Shown in pieces: positions 1 through 8,005 of a stretch of 64,000 bases of DNA. The notes beneath the pieces were generated by a model. That model was not told the origin of the DNA. It saw only the letters and a list, made by a program, of their open reading frames with translations, and searched no databases. A program made the position numbers and the translations under genes. Source of the stretch: Microbacterium sp. T32 (GTDB lineage: Bacteria > Actinomycetota > Actinomycetes > Actinomycetales > Microbacteriaceae); contig NZ_LQQP01000034.1 in NCBI RefSeq assembly GCF_001619615.1, positions 26,150-90,149 on the forward strand, read 5' to 3'. Each line of letters begins with the position of its first letter. The stretch's first letter is position 1.

Positions 1-1816
1 GCTCGAGAGTGCCCGTGATGCTCAGTGTCGGCGTCGTGGTGAAGACGCCCAGAATGGTCTTCGCCGCGCTGGTCCGCGTAAGGGTGGTGTAGCCGGCCTT
101 CGTCCCGGTGACCGTCAAGCGCACCTGCGCTCCGCGATCGGCTTCGACGAGGAGGTACGACGCGCTCGTCGCGCCGTCGATCGGGGTGCCGTTCCGCGTC
201 CACTGGTAACTCAGTTCGTCGGGCTGAGGTGACCACGTGCCTGCGACTCCGACGAGCGTGCCGCCGACCTGCGCCGATCCGCTGACGGACGGGGTGGGCG
301 CGGTCGTGAACGTGCCCGGGGCCACCGTGACAGAAGCGCTGTTCAACGGCGTCCGCGTGTACCCCGTCTTGATCGCCGCAACGGTAACGGTGATGTCTCT
401 CCCGACGTCCGCGGCTCCGAGCGTGTAGGTCGACCCGGTTGCGCCGGGGATCGCCAACGCGTCACGACGCCACTGGTAGGTGAAGTAGTCGGGGGTGGGT
501 GACCACGTGCCCGTCGAGGCCGTGAGCACGGATCCCGCCGTCGGAGCGCCGCTGATGGTGGGCCTCGACGTCGTCGTGAACCGCTGCGTCGGCACGCTCT
601 GCGCCAGGCTGACGCGGGTCGTCGACGCATACCCGGGTGCGGATGCAGTGACGGAGACGCTGAGGAGGTTCCCGGCATCCGCTGCGCTCACCTGATAGGT
701 GGATGCCGTGGCACCACTGACGGGGGCACCATTGCGCGTCCACTGGTAGGCGAACTCGGTGGGTGTCGGCGTCCACGTGCCAGGGACGGCGGTGACCGTC
801 GACCCGACCGCGACGGTGCCGCTGATGGTCGGCGTCGGCGCCGCGGTGAAGGGGCCAGGAGCAGGGATGCGTTCGGCGCTGATGGTCTTGGTCGTGGTGT
901 AGCCGACCTTCGTCGCCGTGACGCTGACGGTGATCTTCTTGCCGTTGTCCTCGGGTGCGAGGAGGTACGTCCTTGCGGTCGCGCCGGGGATCGCCTGACC
1001 GTCACGGTTCCACTGATAGGTCAGCGCGTCGGGCGTGGGCACCCAGGTTCCGACCGCGGCGCTGAGCGTCGATCCGACGATCGTCTTACCGGAGATCGTC
1101 GGGGTCGGCGCGGTGGTGAAGGCGCCGGCGACCGCCGTCCTCCCCGTGCTCGTCCGCGACGCGGACGTGTACCCCGACTTGCTCGCGGTGACGGTCACCG
1201 TGATCTTCTTGCCCAGCTGCGCGGGCGTCAAGGTGAAGGTCCTCGCCGTCGCCCCGGTGATCGCGACCCCGTTCTGGTTCCACTGGTAGGTGAAGGCGTC
1301 GGGTGTCGGTGCCCAGGTTCCTGTGGCGGCCGTCAGCGTCGAGCCGATCGAGATCGCGCCGGAAAAGGTCGGGGTCGGCGCGGTGGAGAAGGTACCGGCG
1401 ACCGCGGTCCGCCCCGTGCTGGTTCGCGCCGTGGACGTGTATCCGGACTTGCGGGCGGTGACGGTCACCGTGATCTTCTTGCCGACGTCAGCTGCCGTCA
1501 GAGCGTAGGTTTTCGCGGTCGCCGCGATGATCGCCATCCCGTTTCGGTTCCACTGGTAGGCGAAGGTGTCGGGGGTCGGGCTCCACGCTCCGGGGGCAGC
1601 GGTCAGGGTCGAACCCACCGAGATCGACCCGGCGAAGGTCGGGGTCGGCGCGGTGGTGAAAGGAGTGGTGACGGATTGCGCCGTCGGTGCCGCCATGGCC
1701 GCGGGAGCAGCGCTCAGTCCGAGGACGGCGACGATCACCATCGCGATCGTCGACCGAAAGAAACGGTCGCGACGGTTGTGTCGAACGTGGATGCGATCCT
1801 GCTGGTGCGCGCGCAT
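1..1816 (-). CDS. Secreted Ig-like repeat protein, C-terminus outside window
   Basis: The ATG at 1816 follows a GGGAGGG ribosome binding site. The first 45 residues form a signal peptide: a basic start (about 23 residues), then a hydrophobic run (MVIVAVLGLSAAPAAMA) ending in an AxA-type cleavage site. After it come near-identical 90-residue units, each with a TPTxxG start, a TYQWxRxG core and a KITVTVTAxKxGYT end. This pattern is typical of Ig-like beta-sandwich repeats in actinobacterial surface proteins. Six full units and the start of a seventh are visible. No catalytic domain is seen. The C-terminus, where a cell-wall anchor or enzymatic domain could lie, is beyond base 1. A structural or adhesive role is inference only. 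Confidence 0.85.
   Translation of the reverse strand, partial: MRAHQQDRIHVRHNRRDRFFRSTIAMVIVAVLGLSAAPAAMAAPTAQSVTTPFTTAPTPTFAGSISVGSTLTAAPGAWSPTPDTFAYQWNRNGMAIIAATAKTYALTAADVGKKITVTVTARKSGYTSTARTSTGRTAVAGTFSTAPTPTFSGAISIGSTLTAATGTWAPTPDAFTYQWNQNGVAITGATARTFTLTPAQLGKKITVTVTASKSGYTSASRTSTGRTAVAGAFTTAPTPTISGKTIVGSTLSAAVGTWVPTPDALTYQWNRDGQAIPGATARTYLLAPEDNGKKITVSVTATKVGYTTTKTISAERIPAPGPFTAAPTPTISGTVAVGSTVTAVPGTWTPTPTEFAYQWTRNGAPVSGATASTYQVSAADAGNLLSVSVTASAPGYASTTRVSLAQSVPTQRFTTTSRPTISGAPTAGSVLTASTGTWSPTPDYFTYQWRRDALAIPGATGSTYTLGAADVGRDITVTVAAIKTGYTRTPLNSASVTVAPGTFTTAPTPSVSGSAQVGGTLVGVAGTWSPQPDELSYQWTRNGTPIDGATSASYLLVEADRGAQVRLTVTGTKAGYTTLTRTSAAKTILGVFTTTPTLSITGTLE
41..1660 (-). repeat. Six tandem 270-bp coding repeats
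   Basis: Six in-frame units of about 270 bp encode the Ig-like domains. Unit boundaries, marked by the gtgaa motif, lie near 1660, 1390, 1120, 850, 580, 310 and 43, so the period is exactly 270 bp except for the last, which is about 267 bp. The units nearest the gene start (851-1660) are the most alike. This suggests recent duplication or gene conversion. Confidence 0.85.
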
Positions 1817-1976
1817 GGTGTCCCTCCCCCAGGGGCCTCTGTAGAGCGCTCGGCTAGCGGCAACACAGAGAGAGCAGACGGGACGTGACGACCCTGCCCG
1901 CGGTTCAGCAGGCTATCGCGATCGGCGAACTCATAACAAGCACTGAACTGACGCTCAGGTGACGAGCGAGCGGGGT

Positions 1977-2564
1977 TCAGGCCGTGGGGTCGGCCCCGCG
2001 GGACAGATCGTCCCACGAGTCGATCGCGTCGTGGGGGCGCGAGGTATCCGCGGGCGCGTCGGTGGCGCTGCGGTACTTTCGGCCGGCACTCCCCTGCCAC
2101 CGCCGGGCCGTGACGAGCGTGAAGATCGCTGCCGCGGCGAGCAGCAGCTCGGCCAGCAGCGTGACGGCGGGCCACGGGGTCAGTGACATCGACGACACGA
2201 GGTCGGCGATGGCATCCATTCCGGAGATGCCGGTCGCCTCGGTGACCGTCGCGGCGGTCGCCGAGACCGGCATGGTCAGAAGGACCTGAGCGGTCGCGAC
2301 CCCCACGATCCCCGCGATCGCGAGGGCGAGGACCCCCAGCACGTACCGCAGGACACGGCCGACGATCGACAGGGCGGCACCGAGCGCGAGGGCGGCGAGG
2401 CTCAGCGGGGTGAGCACGGGCACGGCATCCGCTCCGGGGACCGCGAGCGTCTGCTGCGCGCCGTCGGCGAGGGTCACGTCGATCCACGTCTGGGTCGATG
2501 AGATCACGCCGAGGGCGCCGGCCAGGAGCATCCCGACGACGGAGAGCGAGCGCGCTCGACGCAT
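1977..2564 (-). CDS. Trp biosynthesis-associated membrane protein
   Basis: This 195-residue protein has about four hydrophobic segments: near residues 7-22, 47-62, 68-91 and 131-152. A short extracytoplasmic motif after the first segment (SSTQTWIDVTL) resembles the actinobacterial family found in tryptophan operons (Trp_oprn_chp type). The C-terminal 40 residues are polar. The start ATG at 2564 overlaps the hisI stop codon (TGATG), which argues for translational coupling. Its biochemical role is unknown. In relatives it usually sits between hisI or trpE and trpC, but here no trp enzyme gene follows: the next gene is the Ig-repeat protein. Confidence 0.75.
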   Translation of the reverse strand: MRRARSLSVVGMLLAGALGVISSTQTWIDVTLADGAQQTLAVPGADAVPVLTPLSLAALALGAALSIVGRVLRYVLGVLALAIAGIVGVATAQVLLTMPVSATAATVTEATGISGMDAIADLVSSMSLTPWPAVTLLAELLLAAAAIFTLVTARRWQGSAGRKYRSATDAPADTSRPHDAIDSWDDLSRGADPTA

Positions 2565-2911
2565 CAGGACTGCCCGACGACGGGCTCGAGATCGGTGGAG
2601 TCGAAGCACGTGTGGTCACCGGTGTGGCACGCGGCACCCACCTGGTCGACCTCGATGAGGAGGGTGTCGCCGTCGCAGTCGAGGTGCGCGCCCTTGACGA
2701 TCTGGATGTGCCCGGACGTGTCGCCCTTGCGCCAGTACTCCTGTCGCGAGCGAGACCAGAAGGTCACGCGGCCGGTGGTGAGGGTGCGGCGGAGGGCCTC
2801 GGCATCCATCCACCCGACCATGAGCACCTCGCGCGAGTCGTACTGCTGCACGACCGCGGTCGCGAGTCCTTGGGCGTCGTACTTCACGCGGTCGAACGCT
2901 TCGACGTTCAT
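2564..2911 (-). CDS. hisI: Phosphoribosyl-AMP cyclohydrolase
   Basis: The product hydrolyses the adenine ring of phosphoribosyl-AMP, step 3 of histidine synthesis, in the cytoplasm. The protein is 115 residues, the normal monofunctional length. Family motifs are present: [14 protein letters not shown] at 55-68, the metal-binding DCDGD at 78-82, and Cys95 and Cys102 in the C-terminal zinc site. The gene overlaps the hisF stop by 4 bases (ATGA) and the next membrane-protein gene by 1 base. It is part of the hisG-hisF-hisI transcript. HisE is a separate protein here, not fused as in enteric bacteria. Confidence 0.97.
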   Translation of the reverse strand: MNVEAFDRVKYDAQGLATAVVQQYDSREVLMVGWMDAEALRRTLTTGRVTFWSRSRQEYWRKGDTSGHIQIVKGAHLDCDGDTLLIEVDQVGAACHTGDHTCFDSTDLEPVVGQS

Positions 2912-3672
2912 CGGCGCACCTCGATTCCTTCGGCCGCCATCGCGTCCTTGACCTGGCCGACCGTGAGCTGGCCGGAGTGGAACACGGATGCCGCGAGCAC
3001 CGCGTCGGCGCCGGCGGCGACGGCCGGGGCGAAGTGCTCCAGCGCGCCGGCACCGCCCGAGGCGATCACGGGCACCGCGGCGACCTGGCGCATGAGGCCG
3101 ACGAGTTCGAGATCGAAACCCTGCTTCGTGCCGTCGGCGTCGATCGAGTTGACGAGCAGCTCACCGGCTCCGCGTTCGACGGCCTCGCGCGCCCAGTCCA
3201 GGGCGTCGAGGGTCGTCTCGGTGCGGCCGCCGTGGGTCGTCACGACGAACCCGGAGGGCGTGGATGCCGCGCGCTTGACGTCGAGCGACAGCACGATAAC
3301 CTGCGCGCCGAAGCGGTCGGCGATCTCGTCGACCAGGTCGGGGCGGGCGATCGCGGCGGAGTTCACGCCGATCTTGTCGGCGCCGACGGAGAGCAGTCGC
3401 GCCACGTCCTCGGTGGAGCGCACTCCCCCGCCGACCGTGAGCGGGATGAACACCTGCTCCGCCGTCCGGCGGACGACGTCGTACGTCGTCGCGCGCTCGT
3501 CGACCGTGGCGGTGACGTCGAGGAACGTGATCTCGTCGGCGCCCTGATCGAAGTAGAGCTTCGCGAGCTCGACCGGGTCGCCCATGTCGCGGAGATCCAG
3601 GAAGTTCACGCCCTTCACGACGCGACCGGCGGCGACGTCGAGGCACGGGATGACGCGGCGGGCGAGCGTCAT
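2908..3672 (-). CDS. hisF: Imidazole glycerol phosphate synthase subunit HisF
   Basis: This is the cyclase subunit of the HisHF complex. It joins ammonia from HisH with PRFAR to give imidazole glycerol phosphate and AICAR. The 254-residue TIM barrel has the catalytic aspartates at Asp12 (PCLDV) and Asp131 (LSLDVK) and the phosphate loops GGGVRS at 81-86 and ASGGAG near the C-terminus. The ATG at 3672 overlaps the hisG stop (TGATG); an upstream in-frame extension lies inside hisG and is rejected. The partner genes hisH and hisA are not in this window. Confidence 0.97.
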   Translation of the reverse strand: MTLARRVIPCLDVAAGRVVKGVNFLDLRDMGDPVELAKLYFDQGADEITFLDVTATVDERATTYDVVRRTAEQVFIPLTVGGGVRSTEDVARLLSVGADKIGVNSAAIARPDLVDEIADRFGAQVIVLSLDVKRAASTPSGFVVTTHGGRTETTLDALDWAREAVERGAGELLVNSIDADGTKQGFDLELVGLMRQVAAVPVIASGGAGALEHFAPAVAAGADAVLAASVFHSGQLTVGQVKDAMAAEGIEVRR

Positions 3673-4514
3673 CAGAGCCTCGCGGCGAGGATCTCGGTGA
3701 CCAGGATCGCCCGTGCGCCGATCGCGTAGAGCTCGTCCATGACGCGGTTGACGTCGCGGCGGGGGCTCATGACGCGCACGGCGACCCACTCGGGGTCGCG
3801 GAGCGGCGAGATCGTCGGCGACTCCAGGCCGGGCGCGACGGCGATCGCCTGCTCGACGAGAGCGGCGGGCAGGTCGTAGTCGATGAGCACGTACTTCCGC
3901 GCGGCGAGGACACCGCGGAGGCGCCGGAGCAGCGTCTCGGTGCCCTCGACCTCGTTCGGGCCGGAGATCAGGACCGCGTCCGACTCGAGCAGCACGGGGC
4001 CGAAGATCTCGAGCCCCGCCTGACGCAGCGTCGTGCCGGTCGAGACGACGTCGGCCACGGCATCCGCCACGCCCAACTGCACCGCGGATTCGACGGCGCC
4101 GTCCAGCGGCACGATGTCGACGGCGACGCCGCGCTCGTCGAGGAACGCGTCGACGAGGCCCGGGTACGCCGTCGCGACGCGGAGGCCCTGCAGGTCTTCG
4201 ACGTCGGTGAAGCGGCCGGGGCGGCCGGCGAAGCGGAACGTCGAACCCGCGAAGCCGAGCGACTCGATCTCGCGGGCGCCGGGCATCCGGGCGTCGAGCA
4301 GCAGGTCGCGGCCGGTGATCCCGACGTCGAGGGCTCCCGAGCCGACGTACGTCGCGATGTCACGGGGACGGAGGTAGAAGAACTCGACCTCGTTGACGGG
4401 GTCGACGGTGTACAGGTCTTTCGAGTCGCGACGTCCGGTGTATCCGGCCTCCGAGAGCATCTCGGCGGCGGTCTCGGCGAGCGACCCCTTGTTCGGCACG
4501 GCGATTCGCAGCAT
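3672..4514 (-). CDS. hisG: ATP phosphoribosyltransferase, long form
   Basis: This is the first enzyme of histidine synthesis. It condenses ATP with PRPP. The 280-residue length shows the long form with a C-terminal regulatory ACT-like domain (roughly 205-280), which binds histidine for feedback inhibition and works without HisZ. The N-terminus [12 protein letters not shown] and the internal [17 protein letters not shown] loop (PRPP site, near 150-166) are typical of the family. A 46-bp gap separates it from hisE upstream. hisF follows with a 1-base overlap. Confidence 0.97.
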   Translation of the reverse strand: MLRIAVPNKGSLAETAAEMLSEAGYTGRRDSKDLYTVDPVNEVEFFYLRPRDIATYVGSGALDVGITGRDLLLDARMPGAREIESLGFAGSTFRFAGRPGRFTDVEDLQGLRVATAYPGLVDAFLDERGVAVDIVPLDGAVESAVQLGVADAVADVVSTGTTLRQAGLEIFGPVLLESDAVLISGPNEVEGTETLLRRLRGVLAARKYVLIDYDLPAALVEQAIAVAPGLESPTISPLRDPEWVAVRVMSPRRDVNRVMDELYAIGARAILVTEILAARL

Positions 4515-4560
4515 GACGGGGGCTTTCGTGGTTCGTGAGCGAGAGGTGGGCGGGAGCGGC

Positions 4561-4824
4561 TCAGAGATGTCGGTAGACGTCTGCGAGCGTCAGGCCCTTC
4601 GCGAGCATGAGCGTCTGGAGGTGGTACAGCAGCTGCGAGATCTCCTCCGCTGCGGCCTCGTCGGACTCGTACTCGGCGGCCATCCACACCTCGGCGGCTT
4701 CCTCGACGATCTTCTTGCCGATGGCGTGCACGCCGGCATCGAGCTGGGCCACGGTTCCGGAGCCGGCGGGGCGCTCGACGGCCTTGGCGCTGAGCTCGGC
4801 GAACAGGTCGTCGAAGGTCTTCAC
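4561..4824 (-). CDS. hisE: Phosphoribosyl-ATP pyrophosphatase
   Basis: The product hydrolyses phosphoribosyl-ATP to phosphoribosyl-AMP, step 2 of histidine synthesis. This 87-residue all-alpha MazG-like protein has the metal-binding acidic pattern [10 protein letters not shown] at 41-50 and EE at 60-61. The start is GTG at 4824. No ribosome binding site is seen. Instead a TACCCT box ends 6 bases before the GTG, which suggests a leaderless mRNA whose first base is the start codon. It is the first gene of the his block. Confidence 0.95.
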   Translation of the reverse strand: MKTFDDLFAELSAKAVERPAGSGTVAQLDAGVHAIGKKIVEEAAEVWMAAEYESDEAAAEEISQLLYHLQTLMLAKGLTLADVYRHL

Positions 4825-4830
4825 CTGTCT

Positions 4831-4836
4831 AGGGTA
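4831..4836 (-). promoter_or_regulatory. Candidate -10 box for leaderless hisE mRNA
   Basis: TACCCT on the minus strand is followed by six bases (AGACAG) and then the hisE GTG. This matches the TANNNT-N6/7-RTG spacing of leaderless actinobacterial transcripts. No clear -35 box is seen in the GC-rich upstream DNA. Confidence 0.5.
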
Positions 4837-4897
4837 TCGGCTCGGCGGTGCCCCGGCCGCCGGGCGGGGCTGACATCGGGGCGACGTCCCGGTCGGG

Positions 4898-5557
4898 TCA
4901 GTGCGTGTGGCGGGCCGCGGCGGAGCGCAGCGACTGGATCGCGCGGTCGGGGTCGTCGGCGCCGAACACCGCGGAGCCGGCGACGAACGTGTCGGCCCCG
5001 GCCTCGGCGGCCTGCGCGATCGTGGACTCTCCGATGCCGCCGTCGACCTGCAGCCACACGTTCGATCCGCGGCGGCGGGCCTCGTCGGCGAGACTGCGCA
5101 GCTTCGGCATGGTCTCGGGCATGAAGGACTGGCCGCCGAAGCCCGGCTCCACGGTCATCACGAGGATCTGATCGAACTCGTTCAGCACCTCGAACAGGTT
5201 CTCCACGGGGGTCGCCGGCTTCACGGCCACGCCGGCGCGCGCGCCGATCGAGCGGAGCGTCCGGGCGAGCGCGACGGGCGACGCCGCAGCCTCGAGATGG
5301 AAGGTGACGGATGCCGCGCCCAGCTCGGCGTATTCCGGAGCCCAGCGATCGGGGTCGTCGATCATCAGGTGCACGTCGAGCGGTACGGGACTCGTCTCCT
5401 GGATGCGGCCCACCATCTGCGGACCGAAGGTGAGGTTCGGCACGAAGTGGTTGTCCATGACGTCGACGTGCACGAAGTCCGCCCCGGCGATGCGAGCGAG
5501 CTCCGCCTGCATGTTCACGAAGTCGGCGGCGAGGATGCTCGGATTGATGCGGGGCAC
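4898..5557 (-). CDS. rpe: Ribulose-phosphate 3-epimerase
   Basis: The product interconverts ribulose 5-phosphate and xylulose 5-phosphate in the pentose phosphate pathway. The 219-residue TIM barrel has the family signatures SILAADF at 7-13, the metal and catalytic region [12 protein letters not shown] at 30-41, the flexible loop [12 protein letters not shown] and the DGGI phosphate-binding strand. The start is GTG at 5557, with a GATAAT box 6 bases upstream and no ribosome binding site, so a leaderless mRNA is likely. A long palindrome separates it from rsmB. Confidence 0.95.
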   Translation of the reverse strand: MPRINPSILAADFVNMQAELARIAGADFVHVDVMDNHFVPNLTFGPQMVGRIQETSPVPLDVHLMIDDPDRWAPEYAELGAASVTFHLEAAASPVALARTLRSIGARAGVAVKPATPVENLFEVLNEFDQILVMTVEPGFGGQSFMPETMPKLRSLADEARRRGSNVWLQVDGGIGESTIAQAAEAGADTFVAGSAVFGADDPDRAIQSLRSAAARHTH

Positions 5558-5563
5558 GGTTCC

Positions 5564-5569
5564 ATTATC
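5564..5569 (-). promoter_or_regulatory. Candidate -10 box for leaderless rpe mRNA
   Basis: GATAAT on the minus strand differs from TATAAT at one position and is followed by GGAACC and then the rpe GTG. The spacing fits a transcript that begins at the start codon. Confidence 0.5.
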
Positions 5570-5589
5570 GGCGCCCGGTCCGCCGCACC

Positions 5590-5654
5590 CTCGCGTGAGA
5601 GGTCAGAAACTGTCGCTCGGGTCGCGCAAATGCGACAGATCTTGACCCCTCACG
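5590..5654. repeat. Long palindrome between rsmB and rpe
   Basis: Arms of 25 bases (5590-5614 and 5630-5654) pair at 21 of 25 positions around a 15-base loop. The palindrome begins 3 bases past the rsmB stop, so it probably forms a large hairpin at the 3' end of the rsmB mRNA. There is no U tract. Confidence 0.7.
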
Positions 5655-5657
5655 CGT

Positions 5658-7031
5658 TCAGGAGACCCGTCGCAGGAGCGCGATCGACATCGCGTCGGTG
5701 CCGTGGCGGTCGGGCCAGAGCTGGGCGCGGAGCGAGCCGTCCGACTGCGCGGGCAGGTCGATGCCGGAGCCGGCGATCTCCCGCACGACGGCGCGGGCGT
5801 CGAGTTCCTCGACGGCGTCACCGAACTCGCGGCGCACCTCGGCGAGCACACCGGAGGTCTCGGCCAGGTGCGGTGAGCACGTCACGTACGCCAGCACCCC
5901 GCCCGGCTTCAGCGCACCGAGCCCCGCCCGCACGAGCTCGAGCTGCAGCGCCGTGAGATCGGGCACGTCGGCCGGAGTCTTGCGCCACCGCGCCTCCGGA
6001 CGCCGGCGCAACGCGCCGATCCCCGTGCAGGGCGCGTCGACGAGGATCCGGTCGTACTCCCCCGGCGTGCGGGCGGCGCGGTCGCGGCCGTCCTCCTCGG
6101 TCACCTCGACGTCGAGCGGAACGGATGCCACGGCCCGGCGCACGAGACCGGCCCGGTGCGGCGAGATCTCGTTGGCCTCCAGTCGCGCACCGCCCGCGAG
6201 GGCTTCCGCCGCGAGCAGCGCCGTCTTGCCGCCGGGCCCGGCGCACAGGTCGAGCCACCGCTCCCCCGGCTCGACGGGTCGGAAGCGGCTGAGGGCGAGG
6301 GCGGCGAGCTGCGACCCCTCGTCCTGCACGCGGATGCGACCGTCGGACGCGCGGATGAGCGCCTCGGGGTCTCCCCCGCGGGTCGTGAATGCCGTCGGCG
6401 CGTACCGGGCGGGACGGGCGTCGTCGGGGATCTCGGCCAGCCCCGGCAGGGCGATCATCGCCACCCGCGGGGCGTCGTTGTCGGCGGCCAGGAGGGCGTC
6501 GAGCTCGTCGCCGCGGCCCTCGGCCGTGAGGGCGCGACGGAATGCGCGGACGATCCACACGGGGTGCGCGCTCGTGAGCCCGAGGCGCTCGTCGTCGCTG
6601 CGCGCGGACGCCGTGATGCGGTCCATCCAGTGCCCGGGCGTCTCGCGGGACACCCGCCGCAGGACGGCGTTCGCGAATCCCGCGGCACCGCGACCGCCGC
6701 CGTGGCGACGGGCGAGCTCGACGGACTCGTTCACCGCGGCGTGCGAGGCCACGCGCGTCGACAGCAGCTGGTGCACCCCGAGCCGCAGCGCGTCGAGCAC
6801 GGGCGGGTCGATGCGGTCCACGGTCCGATCCGCCGCAGCGGCGATGATCGCGTCGTACGTCCCGCGGCGCCGGAGCGTGCCGTACGTCAACTCGGTCGCG
6901 AGCCCGGCATCCTTGGCATCCAGCTTCGCCCGCTCGATCGCGTGCGGCAGCGACAGGTTCGCGTACGCCTCGTCGGCCGACACCGCCCGCAGGACGTCGT
7001 ACGCGACGGCGCGCGCTCCCTGGACGCTCAC
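5658..7031 (-). CDS. rsmB: 16S rRNA (cytosine-967-C5)-methyltransferase
   Basis: This RsmB/Sun-type RNA m5C methyltransferase has 457 residues. An N-terminal NusB-like RNA-binding domain spans roughly 5-135. The SAM site is WLDLCAGPGGKT at 259-270. The two cysteines of this mechanism are visible: the release cysteine in PCTG (Cys335) and the nucleophile in YVTCSP (Cys385). The GTG at 7031 overlaps the fmt stop (GTGA), so this start is preferred over an upstream one inside fmt. The fmt-rsmB pairing is conserved in bacteria. Confidence 0.93.
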   Translation of the reverse strand: MSVQGARAVAYDVLRAVSADEAYANLSLPHAIERAKLDAKDAGLATELTYGTLRRRGTYDAIIAAAADRTVDRIDPPVLDALRLGVHQLLSTRVASHAAVNESVELARRHGGGRGAAGFANAVLRRVSRETPGHWMDRITASARSDDERLGLTSAHPVWIVRAFRRALTAEGRGDELDALLAADNDAPRVAMIALPGLAEIPDDARPARYAPTAFTTRGGDPEALIRASDGRIRVQDEGSQLAALALSRFRPVEPGERWLDLCAGPGGKTALLAAEALAGGARLEANEISPHRAGLVRRAVASVPLDVEVTEEDGRDRAARTPGEYDRILVDAPCTGIGALRRRPEARWRKTPADVPDLTALQLELVRAGLGALKPGGVLAYVTCSPHLAETSGVLAEVRREFGDAVEELDARAVVREIAGSGIDLPAQSDGSLRAQLWPDRHGTDAMSIALLRRVS

Positions 7032-7945
7032 GAGCCCAGCACCGGGTTCTCGACGCGCAAGCCGCGGAACCAATCGCCGGCGGGCATCGCGCCCTTGCCC
7101 GCGGGCTGCACGGTCTCGAGCCGCAGCGGGGAGCTCGCCGTCCCCACGAGGATCTCGCGACCGGATGCCACGACCCGGCCCGGGGGAATCGGATCCGCCG
7201 TGCTCGCCCCGGCGCGCAGCACCTTGAGCCGCGCGCCCTCGAACGTCGTGTGGGCGCCGGGTTCGGGCGTGACTCCGGCGATCCGGGCGCGGAGCGTCTC
7301 GGCATCCAGGGAGAAGTCGAGGGCGCCGTCGTCGAGGGTCAGCTTCGGGGCGAGCGTCGGCTCACCCTGCTGCGGGACCGCGACCGCGGAACCGTCGGCG
7401 ATCCCGTCCACGACGCGGGCGAGGAGCGGGGTGCCGATCTCGGCGAGGGCGTCGAGCACGTCGCCCGCGGTGGCGTTCCACGGCACCGCGTACCGCTCCT
7501 CGGCGAAGACGTCGCCGGCATCCAGTGCGGCCACGAGCTGGAACACGCTCGCGCCGGTCTCGCGGTCTCCCGCGATGAGCGCCCGCTGCACGGGCGCGGC
7601 GCCGCGCCAGCGCGGGAGGAGCGAGAAGTGCAGGTTGATCCAGCCGTGCGCGGGGGCCGACAGCAGCGGCTCGCGCACGAGCCCGCCGTACGCGACGATC
7701 ACGCCGAGTTCGGCCTCGAGGGCGGTGATGCGGGCGGTGGCGTCGGCATCCAGTCGGTCGGTCTTGATCGTCGGGATGCCGAGATCCTCCGCCGCCTGGG
7801 CGACCGGGGACGGCGTCAGGACGCGTTTGCGGCCGAGGGGCGCGTCGGAACGGGTGACGACGGCGGCGATCTCGTGCGGCCCCTCCGCCAAGGCGCGGAG
7901 GGAGGGGACGGCGACGGCGGGGGTGCCGGCGAAGACGAGGCGCAT
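7028..7945 (-). CDS. fmt: Methionyl-tRNA formyltransferase
   Basis: The product formylates initiator Met-tRNA using 10-formyl-THF. The protein has 305 residues. The catalytic core HGWINLHFSLLPRWRGAAP spans 100-118 and contains the Asn104 and His106 expected of the family. A C-terminal OB-like domain follows from about 205. The ATG at 7945 is preceded by GAGGAGAACC, a clear ribosome binding site, and so is chosen over an ATG four codons upstream. It is translationally coupled to rsmB by a 4-base overlap. Confidence 0.96.
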   Translation of the reverse strand: MRLVFAGTPAVAVPSLRALAEGPHEIAAVVTRSDAPLGRKRVLTPSPVAQAAEDLGIPTIKTDRLDADATARITALEAELGVIVAYGGLVREPLLSAPAHGWINLHFSLLPRWRGAAPVQRALIAGDRETGASVFQLVAALDAGDVFAEERYAVPWNATAGDVLDALAEIGTPLLARVVDGIADGSAVAVPQQGEPTLAPKLTLDDGALDFSLDAETLRARIAGVTPEPGAHTTFEGARLKVLRAGASTADPIPPGRVVASGREILVGTASSPLRLETVQPAGKGAMPAGDWFRGLRVENPVLGS

Positions 7946-8005
7946 GGTTCTCCTCACGCTTCGGATGCGGGTGGGTGGGACCGGGCTGCTGGGGGCAGGA
8001 GGCGC

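Noticed and set aside
41..1660. CRISPR-like periodic repeats
   Set aside because: The 270-bp period is in-frame coding sequence for Ig-like domains, with no short direct repeats and no cas genes.
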